64,000 nt of DNA from Hansfordia pulvinata (lineage: Eukaryota; Ascomycota; Sordariomycetes; Xylariales): contig BJKQ01000002.1 in NCBI GenBank assembly GCA_006538405.1, positions 1,488,001-1,552,000 on the forward strand, given 5' to 3'. The position numbers and the translations under genes are program-made. The notes beneath the pieces were generated by a model that saw only the letters and a list, made by a program, of their open reading frames with translations, did no database searches and had not been told where the DNA came from. Of the stretch, positions 47,360 through 58,077 are shown piece by piece. How positions within the stretch are numbered: the first letter of the stretch is position 1; each line of letters opens with the position of its first letter.

Positions 47360-49690
47360 GCACGGTGGTCAACCAAAGGGGACCAACGTGGCACAGACGG
47401 GCGGAGACACCATATGCAAGTGGGCGAGCGAGCCCTCTCTCGGGGTTGGTTGGTTCTGCGTAAAAGAGGTAGAAGGGGAAGAGCGGTGGAGAGGACAAGA
47501 GTGGGCTCGACGAGAATAATGTCTGAAGAAAAGTTTGGGAGAGGTGCGTCGGGTTGCACGAGAATGGCGCTTTACCGCCGGGGATGAGAGCAGTCCCCTT
47601 TCTCAGATCCTCCCATCCAACATCCCACGGGCCGCAGAGGTTGGAGCCTCTTCCGCCGTATCTCTCTCTCTTTCTATCTCTCCGTGTGTAGCGCAGCAGC
47701 CATGCAGGACGACGGGGCCTTTGACTGCGGCATGATGTCTGTGGTGCCGTAAGAAAGGGGGCGCATCGAGAATGCGACTCTGAGTCGACCTAGAGCTGCG
47801 GGGAGGGTGCGAGGCAAGAGGCTGGGTCTTCTCCGGAGTGCGTGATGGGACCAACATTCGCATTCTCCATGTGCCCTTCTGAGCATAGGGGACCAGTGTC
47901 CTTCACCTGTCAGCGTCGGCCCCATCGGTTTAGGCCACCTGGCTGGCTGGCCCAGCTTCGAGGCCGCTTACTCGAACCACTACCCGGGGTGCGCCATCCG
48001 GGGCCTTGGTCCAGTAGGCGTGTGAGGCGGTCCATGCAGGCGAGCCCGCGTTGTGTTGCGCACATGAGCGACAACTACAGAAGCGGGCTGTGCGGGCCTC
48101 GCCCCAGCCTCTTCCCTCGTTTTGCTGATATTACGTGCCGCTTGCAGCGTTTTCCCCAGATTGCACCCATCTCCTTGGACCGCAGGTCTCCATCGCAACT
48201 TTTGGCTGGGTATGGACAAGCAGCACCAAGACTTGTGCGGGCGGTAGCCTCGCCAGGCGTTTCATTGCAGGACGGGTGAGTGACGGGTGTCACGAGAACG
48301 CCCGCGAGATGCCCCACACCAAGGCTGTTGTCTTGCGGGTGGGCTCTTCGGGGCGGCTGGCTGAGGCCCGGCGCGCCGCATCTCTCGTCCGTGCATCAGC
48401 TTCGTCGTCTTGGTGGCGATGTTCCCATCGTTGGGTTCATGGGGCGGCGGGGGGGCATCGGACCGCGGGTATGGCTGGGTCAATGGAAGTCGGATGTGTC
48501 GTTGAGACGATGCCAGCATCGGGAAACAGATGGAAATCGCAGTCTCCACCATACATAAGGTACTGAGCGAATCTACATTGGCCCTGGAGATGGACAGCTG
48601 TATTGAAGCGGTGATGTTGTGGAGGGAAGAGTTCCGCTTGCCATCGACCGGTTCAGGTCGGGTGATCCATTCTGTCCAAGAAGGTTATAGGTACCGACAT
48701 ACACAAGGTGGTAGTTACCTCAATCTGTTCCATTGATGGCTGTGCCTTCCGTTTGTAAGGTATCTATCTGCAATTGAGGAATGGTCTGGTCTGACGGGAT
48801 TTTGTGACTGCTCCTCGGAAGGCACGATGTGTCATGGGTCCTTGCCTCGAAGTACCTGCCTTACCTTTTTCAGGGCCGAGTGGATTGCTTGATTGTTGGC
48901 CTCGCCATCTCTGGCATCCCGCTTTCCACATCAGCATCAGCATCGTCGTTATCGTCCCTTTTGTCAATCAATACCACTGTCCCACTCGCACAGGACTTCG
49001 CCCACGCACTCGCGTTGTCTGTCGATTTTCGCCACCACCGCCAGAATGTACAACCACTTCCGAACTTCATTTGCTGCCGCCGAGGCGAGGACTGAGTAGT
49101 CTTTGAGGTGTCAAGGTCCGACGAGGAGGAGAATCGGCAGACTGCCTGCCTCCTATCCATCTACAGACACTAGGAATCTTCGCATGGCAGCTCGCCATAT
49201 CAACGACGTCGCCTGATCGCTTGTGACTCTCAGACTCGGACGAGAAAAGTTATCTCGTTCGGCCCCGAATGTCTGCTTTCGACAACTGAACCGGCTGCCT
49301 AGGTGACCGCCGCTCACTACACGCAAGCCAGCCTCCATGACTTTTGCCGTCATGTGCTGGCAAATGATCGGGTCTGCCCGGCCAGATCAAAGCTCCAATG
49401 TAGGGCTTAAGCGAGCGAGCAGGTAGCAGACATCCCCCTCAAACGGCCAGGCTTGCCTCCCATCCTCCAAGCCGACCACGGCGATGTGCGTGCGCACCCC
49501 AATGCCATCTCATCCATTGACCGTTGCTAGCGGCTAATTAGGTTTCATTCATTAGAACATCGGGATAAACTCTGCTGATCAGGTGCGCCAGCTGCTCCGG
49601 TAGTGCTACCTCTGATATCATCGTGAGGGGTTCGGTAGTCTCACCTGATAAAGGGTCCAAGCCGGGGTCTGCCCCCCTTCACCCCACAGC
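47360..49690. other. Intergenic, no gene recognised
   Basis: Frames at 47842-48558 and 48804-49106 on the plus strand, and 48870-49160 on the minus strand, lack domains, splice logic or composition typical of genes here. No TACGAGTA octamer is present from 44.7 to 53.5 kb. Confidence 0.5.
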
Positions 49691-49701
49691 CATATAAGGG
49701 G
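49626..49701 (+). promoter_or_regulatory. Promoter of the 76-residue gene: TATA-like box with three STRE-like CCCCT/AGGGG sites
   Basis: TATAAG at 49693-49698, 126 bp before the ATG, preceded by AGGGG at 49626-49630 and CCCCT at 49674-49678, and overlapping AGGGG at 49697-49701. CCCCT is the stress-response element bound by Msn2/4-type and related C2H2 factors in fungi. The leader is pyrimidine-rich (CTTTCAACTTTCAACGC). Three 5-bp sites can occur by chance, so stress control is a hypothesis. Confidence 0.4.
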
Positions 49702-49818
49702 CGTGAGCTACCCCACGGGGAAGTCTTTCAACTTTCAACGCTACTTCGTTCAAGGCACGAGTCGAATCATTGTACTGAGACTCACTTAACACAGAACTAC
49801 ATATCTTCACCTGACGCC

Positions 49819-50122
49819 ATGTCCAAAGCATATCTCGCGGCCAAGGAAAAGTACGACGCCGTGATCAACGACGCCGGGAGAGGCGACTGGGTCTGTAAGT
49901 AAACCACTCGTAAAGGCCCTCATCACTCGAGACCTCGCGCATACTGACGGTTATCCCATCCGGGCAGGCCGCACCAACAGGATCGGCACGTCTCGCCACC
50001 CGTCGAATGGCGACTGCAACCCCATCAACCGGATCGACCACCCGGAGCAGCGCCGCCGCAGCAGCGCCGGCAGCATGTCGGAGAGTATCAAGAAGCACAT
50101 TCTCAACCGGCCGGCTTACTGA
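49819..50122 (+). CDS. Small two-exon protein, 76 aa (hypothetical)
   Basis: Exons 49819-49894 and 49968-50122 with a 73-bp intron (GTAAGT…GGGCAG, phase 1). The product starts MSKAYLAAKEKYDAVINDAG and ends SESIKKHILNRPAY, 76 residues. It is strongly hydrophilic, with no signal peptide or membrane segment. It has two Cys (26 and about 40), a basic block HPEQRRRSSAGSMSES that resembles a basophilic kinase target site (RRRSS), and a helix-prone N-terminus. Both exons are too short to stand out as ORFs; the gene is supported by perfect splice consensus, an in-frame join, a compact TATA promoter and a sensible stop. I do not recognise a named family. The length, charge and STRE-like promoter recall small fungal stress- or starvation-induced proteins, but that is inference. 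Confidence 0.72.
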
Positions 50123-51368
50123 GGGTGGCGTAGGGAGGGGAGGACATCAGCCAGCTATTGCGATGGCCAGCCGTTATGATGTGGGCAGGGTCGTGAATAT
50201 GTCCTTGGTTGGGGTTGGCGGCGGCTATATTTCGAGAATAATGAATGATGTCCCATTCGTATTTACGTGTTCGTGACTCACTGTCTTGGGAGGTTTGATA
50301 TACACCTACGCGTGATGCAGTACCTTGTAACACCCCTTCAGCTCACCTCATATAGTCTCAATGGGAACCGGAGCGTCTGTCCGACCATGATGTGGCATCA
50401 CTGCCTAAGATAGGCACCCAGCCAAGCTACCCCCAGCCAACCTGGAAACGTCTGAGTTGTCAATTGGCAACCCACCCTTGTTGTAAGAGGTCGGGCTCGA
50501 TTCCCCTCGTCGGTCCAAATGCGATCCACCTCATAGCGACGATCTATACCTGCTGCCCGTGCACTAAGACAGGCACCACGAGCGTCGCAAGCGCAATCAC
50601 TTACTATTGCCGTCCGGCTCGTTCTAGGTAGACACCGAATTGCGTGTAGGTTCTGAATGAGGAGAGGACGCAGATCAGAAAGGGGCTGAGCGCAGTCTGA
50701 AAGGCGCACCCTCGCTCTCACGCAGGGGACGGACCAGCAGCGAGTAAGTCTGAACGAGGACGCACCTTTTGTGTTGTCCGAGAACTGTGAGCCAATGCAT
50801 GTTCTCGCTTCTCGAGAACGACCAGGTGTCTGCATGTATATTCGTTCAAGTTGTTCAGCGCATAACCTTTGGGCACATGAAGTATTCACTGGAACTTTTG
50901 AGACCAGGGGACGACGGACTGATGATGGTCGGCGGTTTAGGGCCGGGGGGCGGTGGCACGGCCGGCCCCGCTCTGGCCAGGCGGCTGCGGGCGTGCGACG
51001 CACTCATCACTCCCTTTCCTTAGGCACTCGCATCGGCGAATTACGTAGCACTGCCTGATGCCTCGGAAAGGAGCGCGGCGACTTTGGCCGACATCGAGCT
51101 CGGGTATAAAGCAGCGGCGACGATGCATCTCTTCCCTCAAAGCTTTAGCAGAAGGAAAATTACTGGCAGCCTTATTAGCTAGCAAGCCTCTCCATTCTTC
51201 TGGTTCCGACCTCTCGCGGGGCCGTTCAGCCTACCACAGCTCTGCCTCTACCTTACGCCCATCACTGCCATCCACCTCGTCACCGCCGCCTACAGAGCGA
51301 ATATTCACTCGTTCAACCACACTACCCTACCCTACCCTACCCAGCAGCGACAAGAAAGACCGCCGACG
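50123..51368. other. Intergenic with presumed promoter of the 51.4-kb gene
   Basis: No gene recognised. TATAAA at 51105-51110 lies 259 bp before the next start codon, followed by a long C/T-rich leader with an ACCCTACCCTACCC run at about 51330. Confidence 0.5.
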
Positions 51369-52156
51369 ATGCCAGACACGGAACTCGCCCGCGTGACCTT
51401 CGCCCCGGCCCCGGCCGCGGGAGCCGACGGGTGCAGCAGTAGCCTCGACGAGCCCGCGCTGGCGCAGGCCTTCCAGCGCGCCATGCGGGTCCAGGACGCC
51501 TGGGTTCTGGCCCACACCACCGACGTCTCCGCCCTGCCGGCTGGCGAGCTGAAGGGGGGAGCGGGCCGCCGCGGGTGCGGGCTGTACCTGTCCCTCGAAG
51601 AAGGGGGCGGCGGCGGCGCGGCGCTGATCACGGCGCACTGGTGGCCCGACGTCGAGGCGCACCGCGCGTGGATCCCAGCCCGGACAACGCCGAGGCCGTG
51701 GGCCACATCGGGTCGCTGGTCGCCATCGAGGGCTTCGTCATGTCCACGTGCGCAGGGCGGCGGGCGCCGGCGGGCTGCTCCCGTCTGGCGACCAGGAGGA
51801 GGAGGAGGAGGAGGAGGGGGGGTTCGGGGTCGTCAGGGGCGCGCTGGACGCGGGGTACATCGCGACGACGACGGTCGAGGTGCCGAGGCGGAGCGCGGGG
51901 GGTTCGAGCGCGACGTCGAGCGGGCCGTCGCCCGGGCCGTCGGGGGCGAGGGGGGGGATACACGCTGCGCGGCGGGTGGGAGGTCGAGTCGCTGGAGGAG
52001 GACGAGGCCGCGGGCTCGCCCTTGCGGTGGTGGCTGCTGAGCGCCGGCGACTCGGCGGAGGGCGCGGCGGCGCGCGGCGGCCTGGACCTCGACGAGGTGC
52101 TGGGCGCGCACGGCGCGAGCGTCGTGGAGACGGTTCGCTACCGCAAGCTGTGCTGA
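51369..52156 (+). CDS. Probable dimeric alpha/beta-barrel (ABM-like) protein, broken by four single-base losses
   Basis: The start MPDTELARVTFAPAP is clear, but the protein-like text hops between frames: 51369 to about 51672 (…AHRAWIP), then SPDNAEAVGHIGSLVAIEGFVMSTC in a second frame, then GLLPSGDQEEEEEEEGGFG and LDAGYIATTTVEVPRRSAGG in a third, then FERDVERAVARAVGGEGG back in the first, and finally YTLRGGWEVESLEEDEAAG to VVETVRYRKLC and a stop at 52154-52156. Every hop needs one extra base, and most sit at or beside runs of C or G (about 51671-51675, 51735-51755, 51898-51903, 51950-51957). Repaired length would be about 263 aa. The pattern 'ITAHWWPDVEAHRAWI…' resembles antibiotic-biosynthesis-monooxygenase-type barrels, perhaps two in tandem; this is a weak family call. 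A poly-Glu stretch sits between the halves. Confidence 0.55.
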
Positions 52157-53371
52157 GTTGGCCGTGTCGTGTCGTGTCGTGTGTGTGTGTGATGGAAGTT
52201 GAGAGTTGCGAGGGGCTCTTTACGTCGCTCTGGGCAGGCCTGCGTTGCTGGTCCGTTCTTCGGTGCGGCGCGGTACTTCGTCGGTTGGGTATGAACCGCT
52301 GAGAGGATTCAAGTTCAGTGAGTGGTAGACCGCGTGTCTCTGGCCGGAGCACTCACGGTATCGGGCGAACAGGCTCCTAGAGTACCAGGAAGAAAATACA
52401 ACGAATGGTTCTGATTTCTGTGAAATGCCGCTCATGCTTGACCTTCGAAGAGAGGTCTGGTCGGTTTGATCTTCTGCCGGGATGCCTACCTTTGTGCGAT
52501 GGGAGTCATAATATTCTGCCAGTAGCATGTTTGAACTGTAAGACAACCGCCAGAAGCCTTTCTTTTTTTCAAGAGGTCATGGATGTTGGAAATGGAAGTC
52601 ACTGCGGTTTCAGCATCTTGTCAGGCAGCACCCAAGGTACCTTACCTTCATCAGGCAACGTACCTACCTACCTATCGATCAGGAGTACAATCGTCAGTGT
52701 CGCCGTTTCGGCTGGACGAGGAGAGCAAACGGTAAGCCAGTAATGGACGGGCTGCCGTTTCAACCGCTTTACCAAACGGAGCCGTCTGGAAGCGGGCAAC
52801 TTGTGCAGCGTCGCTCCTTCTTCTCTCCACAACTCGATGGCATACCAGCGTGCTCATACGTACCTGACATCCAGGCGGGTACCTATTCAATGTCTGTGCC
52901 ACAGGGAACCCGGTTCGCTGGACGGATGTCCAATGTGGAAGTACGGTTGCTTTACGGTGAGGCGCATGAGAGATTGGTGATGAACGAGTAAGTGCGGCTC
53001 ATGTTCATTCAATATTTTGCGGCGGCTTTCAACTGACAGAAAATGCCTGGGGCATATGACCTTCTTTGGGGGGCAACCCGCCAACAAACTGATAGCTACC
53101 GTAAGGACCTTACCTACACCCAATGCACCTACGTGCTTGACCCAATAAGCACTTTCTGCCAGCTCGACACTGCCCCGAGGAATCTGCCGCGGCCAGGTGG
53201 CTTTCGATCGCCGTGTTTTGATCTCTTCGACAGGCACACTACCCAAAGACAACCCCACCGCAGCTTCGCGGATACCACCCGCCGCGAGCACAACGACGCA
53301 CGCCATCTGATACTTCCACGAACGCGTCTTCCAAGTCGGACTTCCTGACCACGAGAGCACCCTTCCTGAGA
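52157..53371. other. Intergenic, no gene recognised
   Basis: Begins with GTGTCGTGTCGTGTGTGTGT just after the stop codon. A frame at 52743-52991 (MDGLPFQPLYQTEPSG…) has no recognisable domain. The TACCTACCTACCTA block at about 52660 matches the dispersed TACCTA motif. Confidence 0.5.
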
Positions 53372-54742
53372 ATGGTAAGTACGATCAATGATGTTTCGGA
53401 GCCGACCGGGGCGACGCTGACCTCATCCTTTGGGTGGGCATGGAAAGATGCCCATACCACAAGGGCGGCCAAGTTGGCTGTGACAATGAATATGAGAATC
53501 TGCGGTCTATTGCCAGCGACGACGAAGAAGACGACGGTGATGAAGACTACGAGTACATATCATCTAGTTCCAGCGAAGATGACGATGGCGGCTCCTCTTC
53601 TTCTAGCGAAGATGATGACGACCACGAGATGCAAGACGCTGCCCTGGGAACAACCGATGAAAGAGGAGCTGTGGAATCTGGATCGATAATCTACGAGCTC
53701 CCCAGAAAGGTATTTCTGGTCTGCTCCAAGGCTCTGTCACGGGCGTCTCCAGTGTGGAAGCAGCTTCTATACGGCCCGTTCGCCGAGGCCAAAGGCAGGC
53801 TGGACGGCGCTAGCGAGGGAAAAGACTGGGTGGTCAAGCTGCCAGACGATAACGTGGAGCCCATGACCACGCTTCTCTACATCATCCACGGTCGTTTCAA
53901 TGCAGTACCAGGTCAGATGTCGTTGGGTCATTTGTACAGGCTGACGATCTTGACCAACAAGTACGATCTCACGCAAAGCCTCCAGCCATGGCTCAGCAGA
54001 TGGCTTCACGGCATTATTTGGCCGGTCACTCAGACCAACCTGAATATGCTGGCCTGGGTTACTTGGGAGGCCGGTCAGTCCGCATGGTTTCAGTGTACTG
54101 CTGCCCTCGCAGCAGAATGCAGCGATATGAAGAGGATCAAGGAAAATCTCCCACACCCTCCAGGATACGAAGGTGCGTGGTTGTCACCCAACTGGTCAGC
54201 TCAAACCTGACTTTCGCACCAGGCCTCGTCGAAACATCGAGGCTGAAGTTTTTGACGAAAGTACTGTGCCGTCTTCAAGAATGCATAGACGAGTTGATGA
54301 AATGTGATCCGGTGAGTTTAACCCTCCCGAGGCGTAAAGTCGCTTGTCTAATCTCGTTCAGGCCCATGATTCCAGAGGCGTCAAAGCGCGAATGCTTGGG
54401 CGCCTCTTGCAGTCGCTTTGCAAAGAAGGCCTAAGGCCACTGCCAGCCGCTACCGCCGTGCAGGAATCCCCTGCGGATCTCCGCGAAAAGCTCACGCGTG
54501 TGCATAACACAAACAAGACACTCAACTTCCCCTCAAGAGATGGAGGGCGGCTTAACGTCGAACAGCTCATTAAAGAGGTCTATGCCTCATTCACTGTGCC
54601 ATTGAGCATGTCCCAGGGCAATTTCTCCAGTGAGCGCGCCCTGAAGATGAACGCCCCGGAGCATGAGGTCTGGCGTCCGTTTGGGACACGGACCCACGGC
54701 CTGCAGATGGAACAACTCGTGAGAACAGCGGATGATTTTTGA
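53372..54742 (+). CDS. BTB/POZ domain protein with acidic insertion (one probable single-base loss)
   Basis: Exons 53372-54172, 54223-54311 and 54362-54742, with introns of 50 and 50 bp; about 423 aa if repaired. The BTB fold is seen as DADLILWVG, then RKVFLVCSKALSRASPVWKQLLYGPFAEA, WVVKLPDDNVEPMTTLLYIIHGRF and LYRLTILTNKYDLT. BTB proteins usually act as dimerising adaptors, often for Cul3 ubiquitin ligases. Unusually, about 50 acidic and Ser-rich residues (ASDDEEDDGDEDYEY…) split the first strand from the rest of the fold. The first 11 codons (MVSTINDVSEP) and DRGDADLILWVG are in different frames, joined by adding one base at 53401-53410. Otherwise translation must start at ATG 53440 and the first strand is lost. 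The C-terminal half matches no domain I know. It contains the only in-gene copy of TACGAGTA (53548-53555, coding Tyr-Glu-Tyr). Confidence 0.8.
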
Positions 54743-57700
54743 GCGAAGATGGGCAACAGCTGCCCTTGCACCAAGTACCACCAGTGACACATCCTGAAGA
54801 AAGCACCGATCGAGCACGACACTCCGAGCTAGGCTTCACAAATTGATCGGGTCAAATATTGAGACAAGCCCGCGCGCATGAGGTCAAGCAGCTACCGAAG
54901 CCGGGCTTTTGCTGGGAAAGCGCCGGAGCCCAGAGGGGCACGTTACCGAAGCACAGCCATGAATATTTCCACAGCCCGATGTGTCACTGCTGTACGCTGT
55001 CTTGCGGAGATGCTGTGCTCCGGGAGCATCGGAGAGCCGGCGACCCGACTACGTTACCGCAGCACAAGCGCGGATATTTGGCAGCTCAGCCTGCCGCGGA
55101 TATTTGACAACTCAGTGTGCCACCTCGTGCTGTCTCGCGGAAGAGCAGCGCTGAGGGACACGTTACCGCAGCACAGCCACGGGCCATCGACAGCCCGACG
55201 TGTCACAACCTGCTGTTCTCTCGCGGAGGACCTCTGCCACGTTTCTCTTGTGCGAGGCCACTGGGGCGCCCGAATCCTTGGAGGGCGAGACGAGTATTGG
55301 CACATGAGTAAGCCAGCCCTGGGGAGCTGGCTCGTCTGTTTGATCGATGCTCGGATCAGACTCCTTGGCCCACCCCTATATCAGCCTCGTCGCCCAACGC
55401 GCGCCTGTCATTCGTCGATCTTACGCACCTGAAGCCATCAAATCTCCATGGCAGATATCGGCGCTCGGCTGGCTGCGACGCCTCCCTGCACCACGGAGGA
55501 AACGACTTGCTGACCACTGCCTGTCGAGTGGCTCACAGCACAAACAGGCGATGTCGACAAGCCGCGTCAGCCATGCCGGCAGACGGCCCAAAGGAGCGAG
55601 CGCCTCAGATCTCGTCACATTCGCGTTACACATTCCGCATGTCATCTTTTCCGTTTTACTTGGCCTCCCCTTTGTCCCCCTGGCAGTACGAGTAGAAGCC
55701 GGATCCAACGGGACGTGGGGCCCGGCACGGGTGTTGTGCTCGCTCGCTCGCTCGCTCGCTCGGGTACCTGCCAAGAGAAACAGGCCACGCAGATGATAGG
55801 GCAGCCCGGGGCCAAGAATAGTCTAATAATATAAACATCTGCGAGTAATGAACCCGGCACCCGATGCCCGATGACTTGGAGCACCGCGCCTCTCAAAACA
55901 GAGCGATGGACGAGGCACGCAGCAGCGCAACGATCCGCACACCACAACCACCAAGCCCGGGGATCTGGAGGCTGAAAACAAACCAAGGCTAGCAAAGCCC
56001 CTAACCCTACCTACTTTACCCCTGCTGCTGCTGATGGGGAAAAAACAAAATCCCCCAAATCGAGAGAGGCACAGGGGGAGGAGGGGGCCCTTTCTGACGG
56101 CGCGAAGGAAGCGCGCGAAGAAAAAGGGCGACCGACGGGTACCTGTCACCCGCGCCAGATGCCACGCCCCTTGCTTGCGGGTGCGAAGTATGTTAACTCC
56201 GATGATGATGATATATCCGGCTCGCTGGAGGGAGCCTGGCGCCCTGCGACCCGATCCTTGGAGCGGGGGACAAGCGGCTTATTATGCGAGTGAAAGGCTC
56301 GGCGCCGCACAGCCAGAAACCGCCGTATGTGCGTGTGCGTAAGGACGTAGTTAGTCTCGCATGTAATCAGCGAGAAAGGGTCGCAGGAAGCCGGCCGGGG
56401 ACGTATTCCCCATCTCTCATCATCGTCCCTCCCCCCCCCCCCCCCCTTCTCAAAAGCCGTTGATTATGTAAGTCGGTCCTACGCGTACGAGACGACGGGA
56501 TACTGTGGATGTGGATGTGGATGAGGGCCCTTTTGCTCCTTACGCATGCACGCCATCATGTGGTACGTACGAGTCGAGCGTCCCCATCCGACGTTGCCAA
56601 GTGCTGTACTCGTATTGGGATATCCGTCATACAACAGGTATTGTCCGACACTACTCCGTAAAGTTAGGTACTAATAATAGAACCTCTTTTTTTTTTTTTG
56701 TAACGAGAGTGATCGTATCCGATAGTTGATAGTGTGATCGTGTTGTTGTGATCGGCACAGTACCAAACAGCAATTCGGTCCGCGATTCTTCGAAAGATTT
56801 TTTATCTTTCGCGCCCGTCTTCTCTCTCGACACGCTAGGGAGGAAGAAAACAATCGGGCCCTAAAAAATTGATAACAAGTTCGGCCCCCCCCCCCAAAAG
56901 AATCGAAGAACCCGATCGTCGCACAGACTCCCACGCGTCATAGGTGGGAAACAAACAGAGTTCATTGGGGAGAAGAAAAGGTAGGATGCACATATAGTCC
57001 GTGCACATTTGAACCACCACTGCCGCGGTCTCCCCCCCAAATCCCTTGTCCCTTGTCCCTTGCCGGGTCCCGAGAAATGGTGTACGAGTAGGGATGGCAT
57101 GGTCTTCCGAAAGAAAGACAAAAAAAAAAAAAAAGGCGCACACACCACCACCACCACCACCACCATGCAGCTGCCGTGTTGTGAAGCCCGTGCGTCCGCA
57201 ATGCCAATGCCAACTCACGCAGACACGCGCAGGCGCACATCCTGCCGCCCGTGCTATGCCGGGGAGTTGGGCGGGGAGGACGAGATGGACAAAGGAAGAA
57301 ATGTCGCACAGACAATTAGTAGCGGCTGAGCTGTCAATCCGAGAAGAAAGAAAAAAAAAAGAAGCCATGCGAATATCCCCCCCAATGGGGCGACACATCA
57401 TCATCATCATCACAACTGTGTGATGAGGCCCGTGTGTGCTCGTAGTCATCAGTCGGTCGGTCGGCATGGAAGCACCCGAGTGGCGTTCATGCAGGGGCGA
57501 GAGAGAGACCTCGGGAGCCGGTAGCAACCTACGAGTAACCCACCCACCAGGTACCCGTGCCTGACACATTCGCCACGCGGGTAGATTGGCTCCTCAGCCG
57601 GGCGACAGCGACGCGATCCAAACCTAAAGCACATGGCAATCAGGGGCGGCCCATGACCGCATTCGGTGGTCGATGTACGGGGAGGCACAGAATTGATCGG

Positions 57701-58077
57701 CACGTCGGCAATCGAGGGAACTGAAGAATTAGAATGCTTGGTAATAACTTTAAAACATTATCACTAATAGGTAGCTGCTACTTATGTGCTCTATGCTCGG
57801 CAGCCACAAGGAGTGTTTTTGCGTCGACAGGAACGCCGTCTTCGCCGTCAATGGTCCCCATCCACACCCTCCCGATAGCCAATTTCCATGTCCAGTGAAT
57901 GCCCCAGTTGCGCTCTCGTTCGCCATGAGGAGCGAGGCCCCCATGATACCAAAAGGGGCGGGCTCAAAAATGTATATACACCCAAAAAGGGGAAAACGGA
58001 ATAAAAAGAAGAAGAAGAAGAAAAAGAGGTCAAGCCCGCAGCAGAGGCTCCTCCTCACCCAGAAACTCAAAGTCCTC
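54743..58077. other. Intergenic, no gene recognised
   Basis: Starts with the 110-bp tandem repeats, then GC-rich unassigned sequence with 16 C at 56431-56446, T/A runs near 56690 and 57120, and TACGAGTA-type octamers at 55687, 56607, 57083 and 57530. Frames here carry no known domain. Confidence 0.55.
54940..55265 (+). repeat. Diverged tandem repeat, about 110-bp unit, three copies
   Basis: Units start at 54940, 55051 and 55160 with ACGTTACCGMAGCACA. They share CAGCCCGAYGTGTCAC (units 1 and 3) and TGTCTCGCGGA/CTCTCGCGGAGGA-like ends. Spacing is 111 and 109 bp. Copies are quite diverged, so the array is old or under loose constraint. It lies 200 bp downstream of the BTB gene stop. Confidence 0.7.

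Noticed and set aside
50440..50525. tRNA-like stretch with GGGCTCGATTCCC
   Set aside because: It resembles a B box, but the T stem pairs only three bases and no acceptor stem or A box could be formed.
54895..55280. CRISPR-like array
   Set aside because: The spacing is regular but the units are diverged over their whole length, there are no unique spacers between identical repeats, and the genome is eukaryotic.
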